A stretch of DNA of 8,615 nucleotides from Tissierella sp032104385 (GCF_032104385.1 NZ_DAMCHJ010000030.1:1-8615), one strand, 5' to 3'; counted from the first letter of the stretch, positions 1-6,550 are shown. Notes: generated by a model from the letters alone, not told the origin. Numbers and translations: made by a program.

Positions 1-1
1 T

Positions 2-1093
2 ATGACTCCAAGTTTTACATTAGATGGGGAGAATTTATTATATTCAGCAACTAAAGGACAAGATGAATCTTGGAATTTTGACTATAACAAGGCTTTTGAA
101 GATTGGGAGGTTCAACCTCACCATATTTATGAATATGATTTAAAAAGCTCTCAGGTGAAGAAGATAACAGAAGGAGATAATTTTGACTTCATGCCTATAA
201 GTATATCAAAGGATAGCATATTATTTTGTAGATATAAAGGCAAAGGATATCATAGTTTAATAAAACTAGTTAATGGAAAAGAAGAAATATTAGCTGATAA
301 TATCATCATTGATCATGAACTTGAAGGAGGAGTTTTTGGGTTTTATGGACATTTGGATACAGAAAAAGGAATAGACTTATATTTGAATAAAAGAAAAAAT
401 GGAAACAAACATTCTAAATTTGAAGGTCAATCTATAAATAATGAAATTGTCTCCAATAATCAAATAGAAGATATATTAAGCCACCTTGAAAATAAGGAAT
501 TTTATATTCAAGGTGAAAGCGGAGATAGTGATGCAATTACAGAGTTTGGTAAATCATTTGTAAATTTGTTTAATGGTGCAGTTGCGAAACAGAAGATGGT
601 ATCTTTTGATAAATATATATCTAATAAAAATCTTCAAAGATTTACCGATAAAATGTTAGAATTAACGCAAAGACAGGATATGCAAGGTGGTAATGATGTT
701 AATTATGGTTTTGAAAATGAGTTTAAACAGGCAGAACTACGACAACATCCAGTGGATAAACTATGGTATCTTGAGTTGCCATTTGAATTTGAAGGTTCCG
801 GAATGGTAGCCAAAATGTTAATAACTAGTGAAGATAAGGCATTAAAACTTGTTGATCTGTATTTTGGAACTAAAGATGGAGTTGATACCTTTGCCACAGG
901 TCATCCGGCTGATAGAAAGATAAGAGACCCTCATTTATGGGAAAACGAGGATTGGGTAAAAGATGTTTTTATCAAGTTAGAAGATTTTGAAAAAATGCTA
1001 GAGGCACAGAATGATAATACTCTATCTACCAAGGATATTAATTTAGAACTTATAACATATGAAACTATAAATAACCTTGTAGTGTTACCATGA
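2..1093 (+). CDS. TolB/DPP6-like beta-propeller protein, N-terminus cut by window edge
   Basis: The reading frame is open from the first complete codon and no ribosome-binding site can be seen, so the ATG at position 2 is probably internal and the gene likely begins upstream. Residues 1-130 carry propeller-blade motifs: a PSFTLDG turn followed by LLYSATKG, then HIYEYDL..QVKKITEG and DFMPISISKDSILFCRYKGKG, as in PD40/TolB-like and DPP6 N-terminal-like repeats. Residues about 175-345 look like a separate alpha/beta domain (KYISNKNLQRF, then LWYLELPFEFEG), possibly of the NTF2-like type; that is a weak guess. The frame ends in TGA overlapping the ATG of an Ig-like fragment. In Firmicutes, propellers of this kind occur behind a membrane M56/BlaR1-like peptidase, so the missing N-terminus could be such a domain. 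This is inference, since none of it lies in the window. The substrate or ligand is unknown. Confidence 0.6.
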   Translation: MTPSFTLDGENLLYSATKGQDESWNFDYNKAFEDWEVQPHHIYEYDLKSSQVKKITEGDNFDFMPISISKDSILFCRYKGKGYHSLIKLVNGKEEILADNIIIDHELEGGVFGFYGHLDTEKGIDLYLNKRKNGNKHSKFEGQSINNEIVSNNQIEDILSHLENKEFYIQGESGDSDAITEFGKSFVNLFNGAVAKQKMVSFDKYISNKNLQRFTDKMLELTQRQDMQGGNDVNYGFENEFKQAELRQHPVDKLWYLELPFEFEGSGMVAKMLITSEDKALKLVDLYFGTKDGVDTFATGHPADRKIRDPHLWENEDWVKDVFIKLEDFEKMLEAQNDNTLSTKDINLELITYETINNLVVLP

Positions 1094-1248
1094 AAATTAA
1101 AGAAGGAACTTTGTCTACTGTGGGAGTAACCGTAATACTTGAAAGCAAGTTAGACAATGAATATATTTACGGTGAATTCTTTTCATTAGAAAAGAAAATA
1201 AATGACAGATGGTATCAACTGCCTGGAGCTTATGTTTTAATGATATAA
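1090..1248 (+). pseudogene. Truncated bacterial Ig-like domain (52 codons)
   Basis: This short frame starts with an ATG overlapping the TGA of the propeller gene and has no ribosome-binding site of its own. It encodes 52 residues: KIKEGTLSTVGVTVILE, then EYIYGEFFSLEKKINDRWYQLP, which matches from memory the first half of an Ig-like domain common in Clostridia and Bacillus proteins (Big_14-like: KEGTLT..G, YGE.F.LEKK..G.WYELP). Such domains normally continue to a W..LYG..L..G.YRIVK ending. Here TAA intervenes at 1246-1248. The same frame is then open to a TAA at 1369-1371 and includes HWLNDLFGW, which may be a worn remnant of that ending. It could be a broken small gene or the detached C-terminal domain of the propeller protein after a frameshift. 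The domain assignment is moderately sure; translation is doubtful. Confidence 0.5.
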
Positions 1249-1249
1249 T
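1241..1249 (+). promoter_or_regulatory. Candidate extended -10 promoter for the two-component operon
   Basis: The bases TGATATAAT form a perfect extended -10 element (TG, one base, TATAAT). No convincing -35 box lies 16-18 bp upstream, but an extended -10 can act without one. Transcription would begin near 1256 and give a leader of about 100 nt before the response regulator start at 1356. The element lies inside the end of the Ig-like stump, where AT-rich coding sequence could produce it by chance. Confidence 0.35.
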
Positions 1250-1355
1250 ACTTAAACAATTTAAAAGAGATAATTTTTAATATAGATGGGGAAATTAAAT
1301 TTTCTTCGACATCTCATTGGTTAAATGATCTATTTGGATGGAAGGAGGATCAAGT

Positions 1356-2012
1356 ATGGCAAGGATTTTAATAGTTGAAGATGATAGGTCAATAAATGAT
1401 CTGATAGCAATGAATCTTTCTGTCATTGGTTATGATTGTGAAAAGGCATTTGATGGTTATGTGGCTGCGGAAATGATTAAGAATACTAGGTATGATTTAG
1501 TACTACTTGACATTATGCTGCCAGGAGTTAGTGGTATTGATTTATTAAGATCAAATATATGTGAAAATACTAAAGTAATTTTAATCACTGCAAAAGGAGG
1601 ATTAAATCATAAATTGGAAGCTTTTAACCTTGGGGCTTATGATTATATAGTAAAACCCTTTGAAATGTTAGAGTTAGTTGCAAGGATTAAGGTTGCATTA
1701 AAAAATGATGATGTTCAAGAGAATATAAAGATTAAGGATGTAGAAATTAGGCTTAGAGAACACAAAGTATTAAAATCAAGTGAAGAAGTTGATTTAACTA
1801 TTTTAGAATATAATTTATTAGAAACACTTGTCATAAATAAGAATATAGCTTTATCCAGAGAAAAACTACTAGAATTTGTCTGGGGCTATGATTTTGAAGG
1901 AGATACCAGAACAGTTGATGTCCATATTATGAAACTACGAAAGAAGTTAGACTTTGATAATATTATTAAAACTATTTATAAAATGGGATATAGACTTGAG
2001 GTAAGCAAATGA
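1356..2012 (+). CDS. OmpR/PhoB-family response regulator (218 aa)
   Basis: This is a DNA-binding response regulator. The receiver domain (residues 1-117) has the acidic pair D9/D10 after ILIVE, phosphoacceptor D52 in LLDIMLPG, switch T78 in LITAK, and K100-P101 in VKPF. The C-terminal winged helix (about 125-216) has the hallmark TRTVDVHIMKLRKKL recognition helix and a GYRLEV end. The total of 218 residues is normal for the family. I place the start at the ATG at 1356 because AAGGAGGAT (1342-1350) lies about 7 nt upstream. The earlier in-frame ATG at 1338 contains that Shine-Dalgarno within its own coding sequence and has none before it. The stop overlaps the sensor kinase start (ATGA), so the two are translationally coupled partners. 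The 11-bp-spaced repeats at 3346-3384 are a plausible binding site for this protein. The signal sensed is unknown. Confidence 0.93.
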   Translation: MARILIVEDDRSINDLIAMNLSVIGYDCEKAFDGYVAAEMIKNTRYDLVLLDIMLPGVSGIDLLRSNICENTKVILITAKGGLNHKLEAFNLGAYDYIVKPFEMLELVARIKVALKNDDVQENIKIKDVEIRLREHKVLKSSEEVDLTILEYNLLETLVINKNIALSREKLLEFVWGYDFEGDTRTVDVHIMKLRKKLDFDNIIKTIYKMGYRLEVSK

Positions 2013-3343
2013 AAATAAAATATAAATTAATTTTAGTAACAGTATTAGTTTTTATAGTTACAATAAATATTGTAGCAGGTATTGCTATAAGTCAATATAA
2101 TTCATTATTTATAGAGAGAGAAATAAAATCGGCAAAAAATGAAATGAGTTTTATTAAAAATAGCATTGAAAATTATGCAAAAGACTTACAAGCAAGAGGG
2201 GGAACCTATAACAAAGACAGCTTAGTTTCAATTATTGAGATCTACAAAAAATATTATATAAATCAAGATATTATTTTAGACTATAGTGATGATAATAGCA
2301 AAAATAATGTTTTCCTAGATACTGAAGAAGGAAGTATTATAATTCAAAATAGATTCAGTGAGCCTTTTGAAAATATTTCTCTTGTTTTCAAGAAAAGCTT
2401 TCAAGATATTTATGATTTACAAAAAAACTGGAATAGTTTCTTTATAAAGATATATCTTCTTCTCTCAGGAATATTAGCAATTGCTCTAATGTTTATAATT
2501 AGCAGGTTATTCAAACCCTTAGAAAACTTAATCCACAAGACAGAGGAAATAATAATTGAAAATTCCAATGAAAAGATACCCGTAATAGCCAACGATGAAG
2601 TAGGAGAACTTAGTATGAAATTTAATGTAATGTTAGATTTACTAAATGAGAATATGGAAACTATTAAAGAAAGCTCGATTCAAAAACAATGGCTTTTAGA
2701 TAATTTAACCCATGAAATGAGGACACCGCTTACAAGCATTCAAGGATTTAGTGAATATCTAATGAGAACAAATGCCGCCGAGGAAGATAGAGTTGTTGCA
2801 CTTACTCATATTAATGAAGAAGCAAATCGTTTGAAACAGCTAATTAATAAAATGTTTGATTTAATGACATTAAAAAAGGAAAGTTTAAATATAGTAAAAT
2901 TAAATTCTGGTGAAATATTTAATACAATAAGGAAGATAGAGTTTCAAAAATTAAAAGAAATGAATATAGACCTTAAAATAAATATTGAAACAGATTATTT
3001 TTATGGTGATGAACAATTAATTTTAGTTTTGTTGACAAATTTAATAGATAATGCAATAAATGCCTCCAAGGATAATACTAGGATTGAAGTTGCTATTTAT
3101 TCCAAGGATGAAAAAACCATTATAAAAATATCAGATCAAGGCCAAGGAATAGACAGCAAGGATCGCCCTAATATTTTCCAACCTTTTTATAAATCAGATA
3201 AAAATAGACCTGCTATTTATAGGGGTGCTGGTTTGGGTTTAAGTTTATGCAAAAAGATTGTTGACCTACATAATGGAAGTATAGAAGTAAAAAGTCAAAA
3301 AGATATAGGTACTAAAATATATATTTCATTAAAATCAATCTAA
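2009..3343 (+). CDS. Membrane sensor histidine kinase (444 aa)
   Basis: This is the partner kinase of the upstream response regulator. Transmembrane helix 1 spans about residues 7-29 and helix 2 about 145-166, enclosing an extracellular sensing region of about 115 residues with no family I recognise. A HAMP linker follows (about 167-216, with P170 and the NDEVGEL element). The HisKA dimerisation helix carries phosphoacceptor H235 in LTHEMRTPLTSIQGFSEYL. The ATPase domain shows the N box (N344 and N348 in LTNLIDNAINAS), G1 DQGQGID (376-382), the F box FQPFYKSD (390-397) and G2 GAGLGL (406-411). All catalytic motifs are intact. It starts at the ATG that overlaps the regulator stop. It belongs to the PhoR/VanS-like group of HAMP kinases; the exact subfamily cannot be told. 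The downstream exported protein may be its accessory sensor or its regulated output. Confidence 0.93.
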   Translation: MKIKYKLILVTVLVFIVTINIVAGIAISQYNSLFIEREIKSAKNEMSFIKNSIENYAKDLQARGGTYNKDSLVSIIEIYKKYYINQDIILDYSDDNSKNNVFLDTEEGSIIIQNRFSEPFENISLVFKKSFQDIYDLQKNWNSFFIKIYLLLSGILAIALMFIISRLFKPLENLIHKTEEIIIENSNEKIPVIANDEVGELSMKFNVMLDLLNENMETIKESSIQKQWLLDNLTHEMRTPLTSIQGFSEYLMRTNAAEEDRVVALTHINEEANRLKQLINKMFDLMTLKKESLNIVKLNSGEIFNTIRKIEFQKLKEMNIDLKINIETDYFYGDEQLILVLLTNLIDNAINASKDNTRIEVAIYSKDEKTIIKISDQGQGIDSKDRPNIFQPFYKSDKNRPAIYRGAGLGLSLCKKIVDLHNGSIEVKSQKDIGTKIYISLKSI

Positions 3344-3345
3344 AA

Positions 3346-3384
3346 TTTACAACTTCATTACAACTTTATAACATCTTAATAAAA
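3346..3384 (+). promoter_or_regulatory. Four 11-bp-spaced half-sites, PhoB/PhoP-type operator
   Basis: The hexamers TTTACA (3346), ATTACA (3357), ATAACA (3368) and ATAAAA (3379) begin exactly 11 bp apart. The longer unit TTACAACTT is repeated exactly at 3347 and 3358, and recurs with two changes (TAACATCTT) at 3369. Direct repeats one helical turn apart are the known site type for OmpR/PhoB-family regulators, and TT(A/T/C)ACA is the half-site consensus of Bacillus PhoP. The array lies just after the kinase stop codon and ends about 6 bp before an extended -10 box, where an activator would contact RNA polymerase. The obvious candidate regulator is the one encoded at 1356-2012; that link is inference. 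Confidence 0.6.
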
Positions 3385-3390
3385 TAACAG

Positions 3391-3399
3391 TGTTATTAT
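3391..3399 (+). promoter_or_regulatory. Extended -10 promoter for the exported protein gene
   Basis: TGTTATTAT reads as TG, one base, TATTAT, one mismatch from the consensus TATAAT. The bases 17 bp upstream (ACATCT, 3371-3376) are a poor -35 box and fall inside the 11-bp repeat array. This fits an activator-dependent promoter. The expected transcription start is near 3406, just before the AAGGGGTG ribosome-binding site (3412-3419). Confidence 0.5.
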
Positions 3400-3427
3400 T
3401 AAGAAAAAAATAAGGGGTGTTATAGCA

Positions 3428-4567
3428 ATGAAAAAGATTAAAATTTTCAAATCAATGCCAGTTATTGCTGTATTAATGTTATTGTTAGTATCTGCCATAG
3501 CTTTTCCTGTACTAGCAGAAAGATTCCAAGTTGAAGGAATGGAGAATGGAGCTAGAAATTTAGAGATAAGCTCATTAAAAATGCCGGATTTAGTTGTAGA
3601 GAAAAAACAGGATGAAACTAAGGTAAAAGATATTATAACTATGACAGAGGAAGAAGAAAAGGTTTTTGATGAAATTGTTTTACTACTACAAAAATCTACA
3701 CTATTAATATCACCAAAAAATCGGGAGTTAAGTGAGACAGAATCAAGTAGAATGATAGAGTTAAGAAAGAAGTTTAGGGCAGGAAGTATTAAGAGTACAA
3801 AGACATTGCCAATAGGAGAAAATCTGAAAAAACCATATTTTAACCCTGATAATGAAACATATTATTATCCTGAAGTAGAAATGACAGAGGAAGAACTACT
3901 TCAAATCATTGATTTTGATGCAAAACTTGATAAAGCATTCTCCAAATTTTACGAGGCATATATACAGAATGCTATGGAAAATACAGACATTAAAATTTCA
4001 GAAGAAGAAGCCATTAAGTCGGCTAAGAATACTATTGAAAGAATATTTGATGTAGACCTTGAGAATATGGATATTAATTGTCATTTCTCCATAGATGAAT
4101 ATCGAAATCAAAGATTTTGGAGGATTATATTTCAACCAGAAAATATAGATATTTTAATAGAGCAGGAAAAACTTTATTGGATGTACTTTTCAAAAGTTAA
4201 TATATATACTGGCAAGGTAGAATATGTAGACACATTTTATAGTGGACAGGTGGAGGAAGTTGGGAATTCACCAGTAACTGACTTGAAAAACATAGATAAT
4301 CACAAAGAAATCGCTGAGGAATTCCTAAAAAACAAACTCAATGGAAAAAATATAGAATTCCTTAAAGCTTATATACAAAAGCATAGCAATGCGCCATTAC
4401 TTAGTAGAAAGGTTCACCTTGTATATAAAGCTGAGAATAAATATATTGAGTTTGAATTTATATATGGAAGCAAAAGAATGATGGCATTATTTTTCCATGA
4501 TAATCCAATAAGGTTAAATGAGAAAATTAATGGGATGGAACAAGAACCAATAGGGACTATAAATTAG
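3428..4567 (+). CDS. Exported PepSY-like protein of unknown function (379 aa)
   Basis: The N-terminus is a typical signal peptide: KKIKIFK, a hydrophobic core at residues 10-28, and a likely cleavage site after VLA (residue 30, before ER). There is no lipobox cysteine. Residues 190-272 resemble a PepSY/YpeB-like unit: EEEAIKSAKNTIERIFDVD, then FWRIIFQ, then the strand-turn KVNIYTGKVEYVD. Residues 290-365 may hold a second, more divergent unit (HKEIAEEFLKNKL, then YIEFEFIYG). MTEEE occurs at both 72-76 and 152-156, each heading a helical stretch, which hints at an older duplication. AAGGGGTG 8 nt upstream supports the start. The gene follows the kinase by 84 nt, has its own promoter and operator there, and ends at a hairpin terminator. 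PepSY-type proteins often modulate neighbouring kinases or proteases; the exact role here is unknown. Confidence 0.75.
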   Translation: MKKIKIFKSMPVIAVLMLLLVSAIAFPVLAERFQVEGMENGARNLEISSLKMPDLVVEKKQDETKVKDIITMTEEEEKVFDEIVLLLQKSTLLISPKNRELSETESSRMIELRKKFRAGSIKSTKTLPIGENLKKPYFNPDNETYYYPEVEMTEEELLQIIDFDAKLDKAFSKFYEAYIQNAMENTDIKISEEEAIKSAKNTIERIFDVDLENMDINCHFSIDEYRNQRFWRIIFQPENIDILIEQEKLYWMYFSKVNIYTGKVEYVDTFYSGQVEEVGNSPVTDLKNIDNHKEIAEEFLKNKLNGKNIEFLKAYIQKHSNAPLLSRKVHLVYKAENKYIEFEFIYGSKRMMALFFHDNPIRLNEKINGMEQEPIGTIN

Positions 4568-4584
4568 GAAAAGAATGCAGATTC

Positions 4585-4625
4585 GGGGTAACTTTTTTGA
4601 CAGTTATCCCATTTTCATTTTTATT
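4585..4625 (+). terminator. Rho-independent terminator after the exported protein gene
   Basis: GGGGTAACT (4585-4593) pairs with AGTTATCCC (4602-4610), giving a 9-bp stem with one G-U pair and an 8-nt loop. A T-rich tail (ATTTTCATTTTTATTT) follows. It lies 18 nt after the stop codon at 4565-4567 and separates the two-component unit from the sigma factor operon. Confidence 0.8.
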
Positions 4626-4673
4626 TGGAATAATTGATCAGATTTAATAAAGAAAAATAATTTTACATACTAT

Positions 4674-4698
4674 GCAACTTAAAGCGAGGATGAAACGT
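4674..4698 (+). promoter_or_regulatory. Candidate ECF-type promoter upstream of the sigma factor gene
   Basis: GCAACTT (4674-4680) resembles the AAC-containing -35 element of ECF sigma factors. CGT at 4696-4698, followed by TTTTA, resembles their -10 element. The gap between AAC and CGT is 17 nt, close to the usual 16. No good sigma-A promoter was found in the 150-bp gap. Transcription would begin near 4703, only a few bases before the AAGGAGG site. This would fit autoregulation by the sigma factor but rests on short motifs. Confidence 0.35.
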
Positions 4699-4721
4699 TT
4701 TATAGTTAAGGAGGTGGTTTT

Positions 4722-5207
4722 GTGGCCAGTGAATCATTGAGTGAAAATGATAAATATGTCAAAATTGTAGAAAAATATTCTGATATGGTCACAAGGATAT
4801 GCTACATCCGTTTTAGTTGTCTTGCAGATGCAGAAGATTGTTGGCAAAATGTATTTATTAAGCTTTTTAACTCAAGAAAAATGTGGCAAGAATCTGAAGA
4901 CTATCTTAGGTACTGGCTTGTAACTGTTACTCTCAATGAATGTAGAGATATGCATCGAAAGCTGTTTCGTAGAAATCACGTGGATATTGATATATTAGTG
5001 ATCCCAGACATAGAGGAGTTTGACAAGAACCTTTTACATGCCGTAAAATCTCTTCCGCATAAATACTCTGAAGTAATCTATCTCTACTATTTTGAGGGAT
5101 ACAACATTATCGAACTTTCCAAAATTCTCGGTAGAAAAGAAAATACCATCAAGTCTCAGCTTAAGCGAGGCAGAGAAAGATTAAAGGATGTGATTAAAAG
5201 TGAGTGA
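4722..5207 (+). CDS. ECF-type RNA polymerase sigma factor (161 aa)
   Basis: This is an extracytoplasmic-function sigma factor with only regions 2 and 4. Region 2 (about residues 14-82) includes KYSDMVTRICY and the DAEDCWQNVFIKLF helix, then YWLVTVTLNECRD, close to the usual AxNxxxD element. Region 4 (about 105-156) has LPHKYSEVIYLYYFEGY and the helix-turn-helix ELSKILGRKENTIKSQLKRGRERL. A length of about 160 residues is standard. The start is GTG at 4722, chosen because AAGGAGGTG (4708-4716) sits at ideal spacing and no ATG is nearby. The gene overlaps the next by 8 nt, so sigma factor and membrane partner are co-translated, as is usual for sigma/anti-sigma pairs. It stands alone after a terminator and may drive its own promoter. 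The regulon cannot be inferred from this window. Confidence 0.92.
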   Translation: MASESLSENDKYVKIVEKYSDMVTRICYIRFSCLADAEDCWQNVFIKLFNSRKMWQESEDYLRYWLVTVTLNECRDMHRKLFRRNHVDIDILVIPDIEEFDKNLLHAVKSLPHKYSEVIYLYYFEGYNIIELSKILGRKENTIKSQLKRGRERLKDVIKSE

Positions 5208-6270
5208 TTTTAATGATTTTAAAAAAATCAAAACACCGATAGAATGGAAAGAGAGACTATACGCTAAAACAACTGAGAGACAAATAAGTTCTGTTCGCCG
5301 AAAGAGACTACCATTGACTATAACAGCGGTAATTGTATTAGCAGTAATTTTATCTACATCAGTTCTTGCAGTTTCACTTATTGGAGGGGATTTTTTCAGA
5401 CAGATGTTTATTAACAAGGCTGAAACAACGAAGAATTCATATGGCTATATGAATGTTGACCAACTTAGATCTATCGCAGGCACTACCATAGGAACTGTAT
5501 TAGATTCTGATGAACTAAAAATTGAGATTATGGATGTGATTTCTAGTGGAAATATGGCAATGGTAATGTTAAGAGTTACCGCAAAAGAACTGGAAAGTGT
5601 ACTTTTTGATACAGGATATGAAACACTAATGAATTATAGGTTTGGATCTGATAACGATGGAAGTTTATTCGAAAATATGGACCAGACTTCAATACGGTAC
5701 TATTACAGTGATAATGACCCGACTTTAGCAAAGAATCAATTTGAGATACTTTACACCATTGTAAATCATCATATATTTAAGGCTGGTACTTATTCTATAA
5801 AGCTCAAAGATTTGGGGTATTACTTTAGCAATGGAAAAACCCTCGTATTGAAACCGTTGCATAAGGGCAATTGGGAATTTCAGGTGGAGTTAGCAGATGG
5901 AAATGAATACAGTCATACTGCTCTTATACGACAGCCGGTTACAACTGGTGGATATAATTTCATATTTGAAGATATACGAATAACCCCTATTAGTTCTACA
6001 AGTGTTTTTTCATATAATTCCAATGATGAATCTTCAGCTATTTTTAAAGCATTTTCATCTAATGTAGAAAGTTTAACCATTACACTTTCTGATGGTACTA
6101 TACTTACAAAAGATGATTTCAGTTATAGCATTAGTAGTGGTAGTAATGGAACGGGTAATCCTATTTCAGCTATTGTTATAAACCTCACTTTCAATCTTCC
6201 AATTACAGCAGAGTCTGTAAGGGAGTTCTCTATCTTTAATAAAACACTTTCGATTTCCAATTGGGAATAA
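5200..6270 (+). CDS. Single-pass membrane protein, probable anti-sigma factor (356 aa)
   Basis: The protein has a short charged cytoplasmic N-terminus (residues 1-37, with TPIEWKERL), one transmembrane helix (about 38-61), and an outward region of about 295 residues rich in predicted beta strands (GTVLDSDELKIEIMDVISSG, FEILYTIV, WEFQVEL). The late part (about 222-355) looks like a second beta-sandwich unit with the strand pattern FIFEDIRITPISST. The start is GTG at 5200, within the sigma gene, with AAAGGA (5183-5188) upstream; no later start is reasonable. Its overlap with an ECF sigma gene and its topology support an anti-sigma role. There is no HxxxCxxC zinc-binding motif, so it is not a classic ZAS anti-sigma factor, and 37 cytoplasmic residues is short for binding a sigma factor. 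It resembles membrane partners seen beside ECF genes in Clostridia, but I cannot name a family with confidence. Confidence 0.75.
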   Translation: MSDFNDFKKIKTPIEWKERLYAKTTERQISSVRRKRLPLTITAVIVLAVILSTSVLAVSLIGGDFFRQMFINKAETTKNSYGYMNVDQLRSIAGTTIGTVLDSDELKIEIMDVISSGNMAMVMLRVTAKELESVLFDTGYETLMNYRFGSDNDGSLFENMDQTSIRYYYSDNDPTLAKNQFEILYTIVNHHIFKAGTYSIKLKDLGYYFSNGKTLVLKPLHKGNWEFQVELADGNEYSHTALIRQPVTTGGYNFIFEDIRITPISSTSVFSYNSNDESSAIFKAFSSNVESLTITLSDGTILTKDDFSYSISSGSNGTGNPISAIVINLTFNLPITAESVREFSIFNKTLSISNWE

Positions 6271-6280
6271 ATACATTTTC

Positions 6281-6370
6281 CATAGGAGGACTTGTGATCT
6301 AAAAGGTAAAGATAGCAGTATTGATATTTTTATAAATGAAAAGTGGATTAGATTTGAAAATGAGTATTAA
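6281..6370 (+). pseudogene. Possible coding remnant between sigma and PadR operons
   Basis: From 6296 to the TAA at 6368-6370 one frame reads DLKGKDSSIDIFINEKWIRF and ends NEY. Its composition is protein-like, but it has no start codon. A strong AGGAGG (6284-6289) stands just before GTG-ATC-TAA in a different frame, as if a start had been separated from its gene by a small indel. I do not recognise the family. Chance is possible at this length. Confidence 0.25.
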
Positions 6371-6378
6371 GGCACAAA

Positions 6379-6387
6379 TGATATAAT
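6379..6387 (+). promoter_or_regulatory. Isolated extended -10 promoter in the intergenic region
   Basis: TGATATAAT is a perfect extended -10 element. TTGAAA at 6354-6359 is 22 bp upstream, too far to be a normal -35 box. A transcript starting near 6394 would carry the AAGGGAG / ATG-AAG-AAT-TAA mini-ORF (6425-6447) and then reach the hairpin at 6461-6499, giving an RNA of roughly 105 nt. Confidence 0.4.
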
Positions 6388-6438
6388 CACTAATAGATTC
6401 TAAAACATAGAACACAACAGGAACAAGGGAGAATTTTT

Positions 6439-6450
6439 ATGAAGAATTAA
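6439..6450 (+). other. Three-codon ORF with a ribosome-binding site
   Basis: AAGGGAG (6425-6431) lies 7 nt before ATG-AAG-AAT-TAA, encoding only Met-Lys-Asn. The site is well formed but the frame stops at once, and no other frame continues. It may be the scar of a deleted gene that kept its start, or a tiny leader ORF. The hairpin begins about 10 nt later. Confidence 0.35.
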
Positions 6451-6460
6451 ACAATATTTA

Positions 6461-6499
6461 AAATAAAGAGTTGGTGGAATACATACCAATTCTTTATTT
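6461..6499 (+). terminator. Long hairpin, probable bidirectional terminator
   Basis: AAATAAAGAGTTGGT (6461-6475) pairs along its full 15 bases with ACCAATTCTTTATTT (6485-6499), with one G-U pair and a 9-nt loop. The A-rich 5' base and T-rich 3' base suit termination on either strand. A further T-run (6512-6518) follows. It insulates the PadR promoter, whose -35 box starts 22 bp downstream. Confidence 0.65.
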
Positions 6500-6521
6500 G
6501 TGTAGAAACTATTTTTTTCTG

Positions 6522-6550
6522 TTGACATATATAGACTATCTATATATAGT
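6522..6550 (+). promoter_or_regulatory. Sigma-A promoter of the PadR operon
   Basis: TTGACA (6522-6527) is a perfect -35 box and TATAGT (6545-6550) is a five-of-six -10 box, separated by the optimal 17 bp. The transcription start should fall near 6557. This is the strongest constitutive-type promoter in the window, and it is overlaid by an inverted repeat expected to repress it. Confidence 0.8.

Noticed and set aside
703..897. 64-codon minus-strand ORF inside the propeller gene
   Set aside because: It is antisense to a convincing gene, has no ribosome-binding site and shows no recognisable domain.
1306..1334. TCGACA with a downstream TCTATT as a sigma-A promoter for the two-component operon
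   Set aside because: The -10 candidate matches only half of the consensus. The extended -10 at 1241-1249 is better.
1338..1355. Upstream in-frame ATG for the response regulator, adding six residues
   Set aside because: The extension contains the AAGGAGG ribosome-binding site itself and has none in front of it. The ATG at 1356 gives the usual MARILIVEDD start.
2410..2592. 60-codon minus-strand ORF inside the histidine kinase gene
   Set aside because: Shadow of an intact kinase gene in AT-rich DNA.
5181..5417. 78-codon minus-strand ORF over the sigma/anti-sigma junction
   Set aside because: Antisense to two overlapping genes with clear features; no start signal.
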